Source of the DNA: Acidobacteriaceae bacterium
Lineage (GTDB): Bacteria > Acidobacteriota > Terriglobia > Terriglobales > Acidobacteriaceae
Length of the DNA: 46,598 nucleotides
Assembly: GCA_003140075.1 (NCBI GenBank)
Contig: PLIO01000172.1
Coordinates: 1-46,598, forward strand
Direction of reading: 5' to 3'
The notes below the pieces were generated by a model. It saw only the letters and a program-made list of their open reading frames with translations. It searched no databases and had not been told where the DNA came from. The position numbers and the translations under genes were made by a program. Shown here one piece after another: positions 1-9,482 of the stretch (positions within the stretch are counted from its first letter, which is position 1; each line of letters begins with the position of its first letter).

Positions 1-117
1 CTAGGGGGGATAGCTGATGCCTACCGAATAAAGATGGGACTGCAGCCCCTCAGCAAGAACCCCACCACCGCCTTCCTCAAGGCGGTCGAGGCCCTCAAGC
101 CTAAGAAAAGCAAATAA
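1..117 (+). CDS. C-terminal end of an unrecognised protein (5' part outside window)
   Basis: Reading frame 1 is open from the first base to a TAA at 115-117 and gives 38 residues ending in the lysine-rich tail KPKKSK. The residues look protein-like (an ADAYRIKMG helix-like stretch, then a basic tail), and a hairpin with terminator character follows 20 nt later, which fits a gene end. The family cannot be named from so short a piece. The gene runs towards lpdA, so the two converge. Confidence 0.5.
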   Translation, partial: LGGIADAYRIKMGLQPLSKNPTTAFLKAVEALKPKKSK

Positions 118-137
118 CTGCGGACACATCAGCGGCT

Positions 138-176
138 AGCCCGGAGATTCTTGGTTGACAACGGCTCCGGGCTTTC
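138..176 (+). terminator. Probable intrinsic terminator of the upstream partial gene
   Basis: A perfect 9-bp stem, AGCCCGGAG at 138-146 pairing with CTCCGGGCT at 165-173, is followed by a short TTTC. The loop is long (18 nt) and the T tract short, so termination is likely but not certain. It sits between converging genes. Confidence 0.45.
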
Positions 177-233
177 GACTATCGTCGGGATAAACGACAT
201 CTTTCATCCATCTTAATCCGTGGCTATGACGGC

Positions 234-1649
234 TCACGCATTAATCGCGATCCCGTACACGCTGTTTGCCGCGTCCAGCATCGCCTCAGCCAGAGTCGGA
301 TGCGCGTGGATGGTCCACATCAAATCTTCGACAGTCGCTTCGAGTTCCATCGCCGCAACGGCTTCCGCAATCAACTCCGTCGCCTGCGGCCCGATGATGT
401 GCACACCGAGAATCTCCCCATAATCGGCGTCGGAGACGATCTTGACGAAGCCTTCGTGCTGCCCGACGATCGAGGCGCGCGAGTTTGCCGTGAAAGGAAA
501 CTTCCCGACCTTTATGTTGTATCCAGCCTCGCGGGCTTTGGTTTCGGTAAGGCCGACGCTGCCGATTTCCGGATGGCAATACGTCGCTCCTGGAATATGT
601 TCGGGATTGATGGGCTTGCCCGGTTTGCCAGCGATCTTGGCCACAGCTACTAGCGCTTCCATCGCGCCGACGTGCGCCAGTTGCGGCGTGCCCAGCACGA
701 TGTCGCCAACGGCGTAAATGCCAGGCTCGGCAGTCTGCATCCAGGAATCGGTTTTGATGAATTCGCGATCCGGCTTGATCTTGGTGCGCTCTAGCCCGAT
801 GTTTGCGGTGCGCGGCTTGCGGCCCACAGCGATCAGGATTTTCTCCGCGTCAATCTTCTGCTGCTTGCCTTCGACCGTGATGGTGACAGCAACTCCCGCC
901 TCCGTCTTCTCAACTTTGTCGACTTTCGCGCTAGTGTGAAAGTTGATGCCGCGCTTGCGAAAGACGCGAGCCAGTTCCTTGGAAACCTCTTCATCTTCCA
1001 CGGGAACCAGCCGCGGCAGCATTTCAACAATAGTCACTTCGCAATCGAATGAGCGATAGATCGACGCAAACTCCACCCCCACCGCCCCTGCTCCAACAAT
1101 GACAAGCGATTTCGGAATTTCTTTCAGGCTGAGAATCTCGATGTTCGTCAGCACGCGATCGTCGGCCTCAAGGCCAGGAAGAAGGCGAGCCTCCGAACCC
1201 GTGGCCAGAATCACATTCTTCGCCTTGAGATGGCTGGCCTTGTTGTCATTCACTACTTCAACGGTCAATAAACCATTCTGCGCCGGGCCGGTCAGCTTGC
1301 CGTACCCCTTCACCGTCTCAACCTTGTTTTTCTTCATCAGGAACTCGAGGCCTTTGGCATGCTTGGCCACGATCTTCGCCTTGCGCTCCTGCACCGCGGC
1401 CCAATTCAGCTCGCGCGCGTCCACGCCCTCGATGCCAAATTCCTTGGCGTCCTTGAGGTGGTCCCACAGTTCGGCGTTGAACAGCAGAGCCTTGGTCGGA
1501 ATGCAGCCCACGTGCAGGCAGGTACCACCGAGAAATCCGTCTTTCTCGATGAGCGCGGTCTTCAAGCCCCACTGGCCCGCGCGGATGGCGGCGGTATACC
1601 CGGCGGGTCCGCTCCCGATGATGGCGACGTCGTAAATGGTTTCAGGCAA
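234..1649 (-). CDS. lpdA: Dihydrolipoyl dehydrogenase (E3)
   Basis: FAD-dependent pyridine nucleotide-disulfide oxidoreductase that reoxidises dihydrolipoamide in 2-oxoacid dehydrogenase or glycine-cleavage complexes and passes electrons to NAD+. Seen: an N-terminal FAD fingerprint GSGPAGYTAA, the redox disulfide in TCLHVGCIPTK (Cys44/Cys49), a second Rossmann motif VGAGAVG near 187, and the C-terminal HAHPTLAE with the catalytic His/Glu pair near 450-455. About 471 residues is normal. Two in-frame TTG codons could start it (1664 and 1649). The inner one is chosen because GAGGAG lies 7 nt upstream (1657-1662). No E1 or E2 gene is in the window, so the partner complex is unknown. It lies downstream of rpsA on the same strand, separated by a hairpin. 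Confidence 0.93.
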   Translation of the reverse strand: MPETIYDVAIIGSGPAGYTAAIRAGQWGLKTALIEKDGFLGGTCLHVGCIPTKALLFNAELWDHLKDAKEFGIEGVDARELNWAAVQERKAKIVAKHAKGLEFLMKKNKVETVKGYGKLTGPAQNGLLTVEVVNDNKASHLKAKNVILATGSEARLLPGLEADDRVLTNIEILSLKEIPKSLVIVGAGAVGVEFASIYRSFDCEVTIVEMLPRLVPVEDEEVSKELARVFRKRGINFHTSAKVDKVEKTEAGVAVTITVEGKQQKIDAEKILIAVGRKPRTANIGLERTKIKPDREFIKTDSWMQTAEPGIYAVGDIVLGTPQLAHVGAMEALVAVAKIAGKPGKPINPEHIPGATYCHPEIGSVGLTETKAREAGYNIKVGKFPFTANSRASIVGQHEGFVKIVSDADYGEILGVHIIGPQATELIAEAVAAMELEATVEDLMWTIHAHPTLAEAMLDAANSVYGIAINA

Positions 1650-1719
1650 GATGGCGCTCCTCAATATGAACAGATGATGACGGACAAACCAATGATTCTA
1701 GATCAAAGGTGCCGTAAAA

Positions 1720-1781
1720 AGCATTTAGCACTCAGCCGTCAGCATCCAGCCAGGCAAATACTTGGCTGAACGCTAAATGCT
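1720..1781. repeat. Inverted repeat of iterated 7-nt-like words between rpsA and lpdA
   Basis: The 18-nt arms 1720-1737 and 1764-1781 pair with two mismatches around a 26-nt loop. The right side contains consecutive TGCTGAG/TGCTGAT heptamers. It lies just after the rpsA stop and may act as a terminator or processing stem. It resembles in style the hairpins at 37191-37286 and 38553-38613. Confidence 0.6.
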
Positions 1782-1813
1782 GAGTGCTGATAGGCGAATC
1801 GATGAAACCGAAT

Positions 1814-3709
1814 TCAGTTGCCTTCGTTACTGGCGCGCTTCCACGAGATCAACTCGCCGATAGTCGAACTCGTGCTCGATACCGGCTGCTTATAAGCTTC
1901 GACTTCCGATCGCGAAGCCTCTTCGCCGACCGCGCGGATGCTGAGCCCAACTTTCTTTTCTTCCGCGCTCATCTTGATGATCTTAAAGTCGTGCTCCACG
2001 CCCGGTTCCAGATGCAGTGGCTGTCCGTTTCCATCGACCGCCTCCGACTTGTGGCACAAACCCTCCACTCCCTCGGCAATCTCCACAAACGCCCCAAACG
2101 CAGCCACCCGCAGCACTTTGCCGTGAATCACATCGCCGGTGTGATGCGTCTCGAAGAAGGTCTCCCAAACATCGGGCTGCAGTTGCTTCACTCCCAGCGA
2201 GAGCCGCCGCTTGTCGGGTTCAATGGCCAGCACGATGGCCTTCACCCGGTCGCCCTTCTTCAGCACTTCCGAAGGATGCTTCACCCGCTTGGTCCAGCTC
2301 AGGTTGCTCACATGCACCAGGCCGTCGATGCCGTCCTCGATCTCGATGAACGCTCCGAAATCGGTCAGGTTGCGCACCCGGCCCTCCACCGTCATGCCCA
2401 CCGGATATTTATCGTGCAGCGCATCCCAGGGATTCGTCGCCAGTTGCCGCATGCCGAGAGAAATCCGCCGCTCCGTGGGATTCACGTTGAGCACTACACA
2501 CTCCACCTGATCGTCCACGTTCACCAGCTTCGAAGGATGCTTCATCCGCTTCGACCACGTCATCTCGCTTACGTGGACCAATCCTTCAATGCCCTGCTCC
2601 AGTTCGACAAACGCGCCATAGTCGGTCACGCTGATCACCCGCCCCGATACATGCGCGCCCACCGGGTAGCGATGTTCCGCATCCAGCCACGGATCGGGCG
2701 TCAACTGCTTGAATCCCAGCGAAACCCGCTGCTTGTCTTTGTCGTACTTCAGCACCTTCACCTGAATCTGGTCGCCCACATTCACCAAATCGCGCGGATG
2801 CGTGAGCCTTCCCCACGACATGTCAGTGATATGCAACAGCCCATCCAAGCCGCCCAGGTCCACGAAAGCCCCGTACTCGGTCAGGTTCTTCACCACTCCC
2901 GTCAGCACCGAGCCTTCTTCCAAATGTTCGAGCGTCTTGCTGCGTTTTTCGGTCTGCTCGCCTTCCAGCAATTCCTTGCGCGATACCACGATGTTCCCGC
3001 GCTTCTTGTTGAGCTTGATCACCGTAACTTCCAGCGTCTGCCCCTTCATGCCCTCAAGATTTCGTATAGGCCGCAGATCGACCTGTGATCCCGGCAGAAA
3101 AGCTCTTACTCCGAGGATGTCGACCGTCAACCCTCCCTTGGTGCGCTCAATCACGACCGCCTTCACCGGCCTCTTCTCGTTGTGCGCCTTTTCCACCTCA
3201 TCCCAGGCGTGAATCCGCGCCGCCTTCTGGTGCGAGAGGTTGATGTAACCTTCCTCGGTGTGCCCTTTCTCGCGCATCACCTCGATCTCGTCCCCGGGCT
3301 TCACCTTCGGCTTGCCCTCGTGATCCAGCACCTCTGAGAGCGGCAACATGCCTTCCGATTTGGCGCCCACATCCACCACTACGTGCGTAGCAGTCAGCTT
3401 CAGCACCGTGCCTTTGATTACACGGTCTTCTCCCACGGCTTCTTCGGTCTCGGTAGTAAAGTTCTCCAGCGCCGAGGCGAAATCCTCATTCGCGGGCTTG
3501 TCCTCGGAGGCAGCCGTCGCGTGCGGCGCCTCATCGGCGGAAGCGGCTGTCGAGCCGGTTGTGGAACCTGCGGTTGCGGCCGGAGCCTGGTTATGCTCAG
3601 TCAAGCTCTGCTCGGTCGAGGTGAGTTCGGCTGCCGTCGGTTCTGCTTCGGTTGCGACGGCGGTGGAGGAATCGGAATTGTGGGCGGTGGTATCGTCGAA
3701 CAAGGTCAT
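1814..3709 (-). CDS. rpsA: 30S ribosomal protein S1
   Basis: RNA-binding ribosomal protein that helps mRNA dock on the 30S subunit. The 631-residue protein has an unconserved, Ala/Thr/Glu-rich N-terminal extension (about residues 1-92) and then six S1 (OB-fold) repeats beginning near residues 97, 182, 267, 352, 439 and 526. Repeats 3-6 carry the typical YGAFVDL or FGAFIEI core followed by GLLHIT or GLVHVS. Six repeats match the full-length proteobacterial-type S1. The ATG at 3709 has only a weak, closely spaced AGAGAGG upstream. A strong promoter lies about 170 nt upstream. The acidic low-complexity N-terminus is longer than in E. coli S1 and its role is unknown. Confidence 0.95.
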   Translation of the reverse strand: MTLFDDTTAHNSDSSTAVATEAEPTAAELTSTEQSLTEHNQAPAATAGSTTGSTAASADEAPHATAASEDKPANEDFASALENFTTETEEAVGEDRVIKGTVLKLTATHVVVDVGAKSEGMLPLSEVLDHEGKPKVKPGDEIEVMREKGHTEEGYINLSHQKAARIHAWDEVEKAHNEKRPVKAVVIERTKGGLTVDILGVRAFLPGSQVDLRPIRNLEGMKGQTLEVTVIKLNKKRGNIVVSRKELLEGEQTEKRSKTLEHLEEGSVLTGVVKNLTEYGAFVDLGGLDGLLHITDMSWGRLTHPRDLVNVGDQIQVKVLKYDKDKQRVSLGFKQLTPDPWLDAEHRYPVGAHVSGRVISVTDYGAFVELEQGIEGLVHVSEMTWSKRMKHPSKLVNVDDQVECVVLNVNPTERRISLGMRQLATNPWDALHDKYPVGMTVEGRVRNLTDFGAFIEIEDGIDGLVHVSNLSWTKRVKHPSEVLKKGDRVKAIVLAIEPDKRRLSLGVKQLQPDVWETFFETHHTGDVIHGKVLRVAAFGAFVEIAEGVEGLCHKSEAVDGNGQPLHLEPGVEHDFKIIKMSAEEKKVGLSIRAVGEEASRSEVEAYKQPVSSTSSTIGELISWKRASNEGN

Positions 3710-3877
3710 GCCTCTCTGCTAAAAACCTCGCACAGGGTGCGGGGAGGATGCGGGGCCTGCTTGGCGGACTGCTGGAGTGAGTCGTTTGGTTGTGTTGGGC
3801 TCACCCTGGCGAGTGAGCTTGGACAATCCCAGCTGCCGGACGTTTTACAGAAACCCGCGTCCAAAGGGAACTCCTCG

Positions 3878-3907
3878 ACTATAGCAACGCCTCACAAACA
3901 GTGTCAA
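3878..3907 (-). promoter_or_regulatory. Sigma70-type promoter for rpsA
   Basis: On the minus strand a perfect -35 TTGACA (3902-3907) is separated by 18 nt from TATAGT (3878-3883, five of six consensus bases). Transcription would begin near 3871 and give a leader of roughly 160 nt before the rpsA ATG. Confidence 0.65.
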
Positions 3908-3946
3908 ACGCAAATCTTGCATGTTACGCGAGTGTTGCAAGTTGAA

Positions 3947-3973
3947 TGTAGGGACAGCCGCCCTCGGCTGTCC
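3947..3973. repeat. Dispersed palindrome, family A, copy 1
   Basis: GGACAGCCG (3952-3960) pairs perfectly with CGGCTGTCC (3965-3973) around a 4-nt loop and is preceded by GTAG. The same hairpin recurs at 8143-8163 and, in opposite orientation, inside dinG at 32933-32953. Confidence 0.8.
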
Positions 3974-4006
3974 AGCGAGCGCAGCGAAGTGTGCCGGATT
4001 AGGAGA

Positions 4007-4042
4007 TTTTGGGTGGCGCGGCACTTCCAGCGCTGCGATAAA
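4007..4042 (-). repeat. Dispersed repeat, family C, diverged copy
   Basis: TTTTGGGTGGCGC followed by AGCGCTGCGATAA matches the reverse complement of the repeat at 19143-19187 with a few differences. The paired arms are partly degraded here. Confidence 0.5.
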
Positions 4043-4168
4043 TTCCCTTCCTTGACTAAAGGCCTTAGCCGCTGAGGTTATCCGCAGCAAGTACTTTCGG
4101 CACTTGATCAGAACAGTCAGCACTCGCAGTTTCGCCGCACGCTCTCCATCTGCTACCCTGCCCCTTAC

Positions 4169-4660
4169 ATGGATTACCTCTGGACCCCATGGCGCTACGC
4201 CTACGTATCGACCGCCGAAAAGGCGGCTGGATGCGTCTTCTGCGACGCCGCCAAAGCCACCGACGATTCCAAAGTGCTCATCGTCCATCGCGGCCAACAT
4301 TGCTTCGTCATCCTGAATGCGTATCCCTACACACCTGGCCACGTCATGATCGTCCCCTACGCCCACCTCGACGAACTGCGGAAGCTCCCGCCCAAAGTCG
4401 CCAGCGAAATGATGGCGCTCTCCCAGCGCATGGAGTCCGTTCTGCGCGAACTCTACCACCCCGACGGCATCAACCTGGGCATGAACATCGGCAAAGCCGC
4501 CGGCGCCGGCATCGCCGGCCACATCCACATGCACGTCCTCCCCCGCTGGGTCGCGGACGCGAACTTCGTCTCCGTAGTCTGCGAAACCCGCATTCTGCCC
4601 GAAACGCTGGAGGACACGTGGAAGCGGATGACGGCGGCAATGAAGATCGAAAACTCATGA
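4169..4660 (+). CDS. HIT family protein (Ap4A hydrolase/phosphorylase-like)
   Basis: Histidine-triad proteins hydrolyse or phosphorolyse nucleoside phosphates such as diadenosine polyphosphates or nucleotidyl-amidates. Seen: the triad GHIHMHVLPRW (His118, His120, His122) and an N-terminal CVFC pair (22-25), typical of the zinc-binding Fhit-like subgroup; also GINLGMNIGKAAGAG before the triad. The 163-residue length is normal. The ATG at 4169 begins MDYLWTPWR, a conserved start in this subgroup. No clear ribosome-binding site precedes it. It is a lone gene, divergent from rpsA. The exact substrate cannot be told from sequence. Confidence 0.88.
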   Translation: MDYLWTPWRYAYVSTAEKAAGCVFCDAAKATDDSKVLIVHRGQHCFVILNAYPYTPGHVMIVPYAHLDELRKLPPKVASEMMALSQRMESVLRELYHPDGINLGMNIGKAAGAGIAGHIHMHVLPRWVADANFVSVVCETRILPETLEDTWKRMTAAMKIENS

Positions 4661-4859
4661 CTTCTGATTTCGAGAATCGGTCCGGGAAGGGCGCGACTTT
4701 CACAGGCTGCGGAAAAACTAAGTTCGCAGCGGCTTTGAAAGGGCGCGACTTCCAGTCGCGCCGCAAGAAACCCGATAAACTAACAGCGGCTTTCAGCCGC
4801 CGGATCGAATGTCGCACTCCCGAGGAACATTTTCCCATCCAGCAGAACTGCAGTTACCA
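4661..4859. repeat. Intergenic GC-rich palindromes after the HIT gene (family D)
   Basis: Contains GGCGCGACT-TCC-AGTCGCGCC at 4742-4762 and GCGGCT-TTC-AGCCGC near 4786-4801, followed by CGGATC. The string AAGAAACCC plus GGCTTT-AGCCGCCGGA recurs at 14656-14680, which indicates a dispersed family. No gene is seen. Confidence 0.55.
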
Positions 4860-4896
4860 CCATGAATATCCCGCTTTACATGCGGGATATTCATGG
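4860..4896. repeat. 37-bp palindrome, left copy flanking the AAA ATPase gene
   Basis: CCATGAATATCCCGC (4860-4874) pairs perfectly with GCGGGATATTCATGG (4882-4896) around loop TTTACAT. The copy at 6050-6086 matches in 34 of 37 positions in the same orientation, so the two are direct repeats bracketing the gene between them. The ATPase stop codon lies 4 nt beyond this copy. Confidence 0.85.
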
Positions 4897-4900
4897 TAGC

Positions 4901-6037
4901 TCACTTCGCCTTCACGAACTTCGCCAACGGCATGACCTCCACCTTTCTGCCCAGTGCATACGTCTTGTCGCCCGGATACAAAACATAAAGATGATCCAGC
5001 TTTAGATCAGCCAGAGCGGTCCGCATCGATGGCGTAAGCGCAGGCGCGTCGGCGCGCTTGCACTCGACACCAATGCGGCACCCATTCTTGAATAGGAGCA
5101 AGTCCAACTCCGCTCCGTTGTAGGTCGCCCAGTAGTAAGCCTCGTCCGGGCTGAAGGACTTCAACACTTCCTCCACCGCGTAACCTTCCCACGACGCGCC
5201 TACCTTGGGATGATTTTCCAGGTCGCGCTCGTTGGTAATTCCCAGTAGAGCGTGCAGCAGGCCGCTATCGCGCACGTAAACTTTCGGCGACTTCACCTGC
5301 CGCTTGCCCAGATTCTCAAACCACGGCGGCAACTGGCGGACCATGAATACGCCGGTCATCAGGTCGAGATAACGGCGCACGGTGGATTCGTTCACTGCCA
5401 GAGCGCGCGCCAGTTCGGCCGAGTTCCAGATCTGCCCATGATAATGCGCCACCATGTTCCAGAATCGCCGTAAAGCAAACGCTGGAATGGTGCTGCCCAA
5501 TTGAGGAACATCGCGTTCGAGAAAAGTCTGCAGAAAATGCCGTCGCCAGGCCATCGAATCGGCCTCCCTGCGCGCCGTGTAAGCTTTGGGGAAGCCTCCG
5601 CGCAGCCAGTGCCGTCCCTGGGCGGACGCTCCTAGGTCCGCCAGCCGGAAGCCTTCCAGGGGGACGGTTTCGAGCCTTCCCGCGAGGGTTTCCGACGATT
5701 GCCGTAGCAGGTCCGTCGACGCACTGCCCAGAATGAGAAAGCGTGCGCGGAGCGGCGTACGGTCCGCCAGCACGCGCAACAGCGGGAAGAGATCGGGACG
5801 CCGCTGAATTTCGTCGATCACCACCAGCTTCTTCAGCGGCCGAAGCGCAATGCCCGGCTCGTTCAGCCGCGCCAGGCTCTGCGGATCTTCCAGGTCGAAA
5901 TAATTGAGCGAGTCGGGCGTCACAAACAGCCGCGCCAGCGTGGTCTTGCCGCACTGGCGCGGCCCCAGCAGAGCCACTACACGGCTGCGCCGCAGCGCAC
6001 CACGGACTAATGTGAGGTCAGTTTTACGGTCAATCAC
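4901..6037 (-). CDS. AAA-family ATPase with C-terminal DUF4143 domain
   Basis: 378 residues. The N-terminal half is a P-loop ATPase of the AAA_14 type: Walker A GPRQCGKT (25-32), Walker B LVVIDEIQ (71-78). The middle has a helix-turn-helix-like stretch SAELARALAVNESTVRRYL (about 200-220). The C-terminal part is the DUF4143-type region, where E310-x-D312 and E325-x-K327 (in GAELDLLLF and GVECK) form a PD-(D/E)XK nuclease-like constellation. Such proteins are widespread, often patchy in distribution, and of unclear function. The start MIDRKTDLTLVRGALRR is usual for the family. It stands alone between two copies of a palindrome, downstream of ligA, which suggests an inserted cassette. Domain calls are firm; the biological role is unknown. 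Confidence 0.88.
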   Translation of the reverse strand: MIDRKTDLTLVRGALRRSRVVALLGPRQCGKTTLARLFVTPDSLNYFDLEDPQSLARLNEPGIALRPLKKLVVIDEIQRRPDLFPLLRVLADRTPLRARFLILGSASTDLLRQSSETLAGRLETVPLEGFRLADLGASAQGRHWLRGGFPKAYTARREADSMAWRRHFLQTFLERDVPQLGSTIPAFALRRFWNMVAHYHGQIWNSAELARALAVNESTVRRYLDLMTGVFMVRQLPPWFENLGKRQVKSPKVYVRDSGLLHALLGITNERDLENHPKVGASWEGYAVEEVLKSFSPDEAYYWATYNGAELDLLLFKNGCRIGVECKRADAPALTPSMRTALADLKLDHLYVLYPGDKTYALGRKVEVMPLAKFVKAK

Positions 6038-6049
6038 TCAAAAATCATA

Positions 6050-8122
<2,073 letters not shown>

Positions 8123-8136
8123 AGTGGGAAAGAACC

Positions 8137-8163
8137 ATGTGGGGACAGCCGCCCCGGCTGTCC
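8137..8163. repeat. Dispersed palindrome, family A, copy 2
   Basis: GGACAGCCG (8143-8151) pairs with CGGCTGTCC (8155-8163), preceded by CATGTGG. It is the same element as at 3952-3973. It fills much of the 156-bp gap between divergent ligA and the lipid kinase gene. Confidence 0.8.
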
Positions 8164-8264
8164 GGTCGAGCGAAGCTCGACTGCTTCGCCGAAGCCAGCA
8201 AACTTTCACCGCTTGCATGCGCGAACAAAATTGAGCTCAGGTACAATCCATCTTCGATCCCGCC

Positions 8265-9248
8265 ATGCGCAAGGCAGCCTTACTCTATAACCCCGATTCC
8301 GGCGGCAGCCGCAAGCCGCGCCAGTCGGAGTTGGAATCCGTGCTGGCGCTTCTACGCCACGCAGACGTAGATGCCCAACTGATCCTCACGCAGTCTCGCG
8401 CCCACGCTGAGGAAAAGACGCGTCAGGCTGTCCTCGCCGGTTGTGACACCGTCTTCGCCTGCGGCGGCGACGGCACCATTCACAATATTGTCCAGGTGTT
8501 GGCGAACACCCGCGTCGCACTTGCCGTTCTCCCCATGGGCACGGCCAACGCCCTGGCTCACGACCTCGACTTGCCCATGAATGTAGCCGCCGCCGCCCGG
8601 GCCGCGCTCCACGCTGCCTCGCGCCGCGTAGCCCTCGGCCGCATTCAATATCACGATCTGCTCGGCCAGCCGGACGTCCGCTACTTCATCGTCGCCGCCG
8701 GAGTCGGCGTCGACGCCCACCTCTTTTACAAGCTTCACACCGGCGCCAAGCAGCGCCTGGGCATGGCCGCCTACTACGCCAAAGCGTGGCATCTCTGGTT
8801 CACTTATGCCATGACGCGCTTTCAAGTCGAGTACCTCGAAACCGGCTCGACAGAAACTAGCTCGACAGAAAAAGTTTCGGACCACCCCCAACACGCCGAA
8901 CTCACGGAACTCCTCGGCGTCCGTATCCGCCATTTCGGAGGAGTGCTCAACCAACTCGCTCCCGGAGCCTCGCTCGATCGCGACGACTGCCGCCTCATTC
9001 TCTGCCGCACCGCCAGCCGTCTCGCCTATCTTTCCTACGTCACCCGCGCACTCCTCCGCCGCCACTGGAACGTCCCCGGCATCTCCCTTGCCCACGCCAG
9101 CAAAGCCACTTGTCAGTACCTGCCTTCGGCAACCAATTCGCCGCAACTCCAGCCCAAAATCTACGTAGAAGCCGACGGTGAACTCCTCGGCACCCTCCCC
9201 GCGGAAATCACCGTCGTCCCGAACGCGCTCACGCTCTTGTCACCCTGA
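8265..9248 (+). CDS. Diacylglycerol kinase catalytic-domain protein (lipid kinase)
   Basis: Member of the DagK/YegS/sphingosine-kinase family, which phosphorylates a lipid hydroxyl with ATP at the membrane face. Seen: the N-terminal YNPDSGG, the nucleotide-binding GGDGT (67-71), PMGTANALAHDLDLP (90-104), and a C-terminal beta-sandwich domain with IYVEADGEL. The 327-residue length is usual. An insertion in the second domain, near 190-210, contains a 15-bp tandem duplication (8845-8874). No ribosome-binding site is clear before the ATG. The lipid substrate (diacylglycerol, sphingoid base or other) cannot be decided from sequence. Confidence 0.88.
   Translation: MRKAALLYNPDSGGSRKPRQSELESVLALLRHADVDAQLILTQSRAHAEEKTRQAVLAGCDTVFACGGDGTIHNIVQVLANTRVALAVLPMGTANALAHDLDLPMNVAAAARAALHAASRRVALGRIQYHDLLGQPDVRYFIVAAGVGVDAHLFYKLHTGAKQRLGMAAYYAKAWHLWFTYAMTRFQVEYLETGSTETSSTEKVSDHPQHAELTELLGVRIRHFGGVLNQLAPGASLDRDDCRLILCRTASRLAYLSYVTRALLRRHWNVPGISLAHASKATCQYLPSATNSPQLQPKIYVEADGELLGTLPAEITVVPNALTLLSP
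8845..8874 (+). repeat. 15-bp tandem duplication inside the lipid kinase gene
   Basis: GCTCGACAGAAACTA (8845-8859) is followed by GCTCGACAGAAAAAG (8860-8874). The unit is a multiple of three and adds five residues (GSTET then SSTEK) without breaking the frame. Confidence 0.7.
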
Positions 9249-9482
9249 CAGTAATTTTCGAGAGCAGATCAATCTCCGGGTTGCCCGGCATCCAGAAGGA
9301 ACCCGTTGACTGATCCTGCGGGTGGCGTCCCAGATGCCGACTTCGGGCCCGGAATAACGCGACAACTTCCGGTAGCTCGCCCAGAGAGTCGTTCGTAACG
9401 ACCCTCCGTTGGATCTCTCGGTGAGCGACTCAGCGATTTTGCGCCAACCGAGAGTGCCTCCGGGAGATTGCCGGATATCAGC

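Larger units (their letters stand above)
3710..4168. other. 459-bp region between divergent rpsA and HIT genes: rpsA leader, promoter and repeat mosaic
   Basis: No convincing gene. The rpsA-proximal part (to about 3870) would be the rpsA 5' leader. It contains a stem pairing GCTCAC with GTGAGC near 3799-3820. The distal part holds dispersed repeats: the hairpin at 3952-3973 and a stretch at 4007-4042 that matches repeats near 19150 and 35930. A long minus-strand frame over the HIT gene (3845-4534) is judged an antisense shadow. Confidence 0.6.

Noticed and set aside
1784..3088. 434-codon plus-strand open frame across rpsA
   Set aside because: It is antisense to a clearly conserved S1 gene; His/Arg/Leu-rich composition is typical of GC-rich antisense frames.
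3845..4534. 229-codon minus-strand frame over the HIT gene
   Set aside because: Overlaps the HIT triad gene in antisense and translates the repeat region; no family features.
4661..4900. CRISPR-like repeats
   Set aside because: Palindromes are single or paired and lack regular spacers; no cas genes are present.
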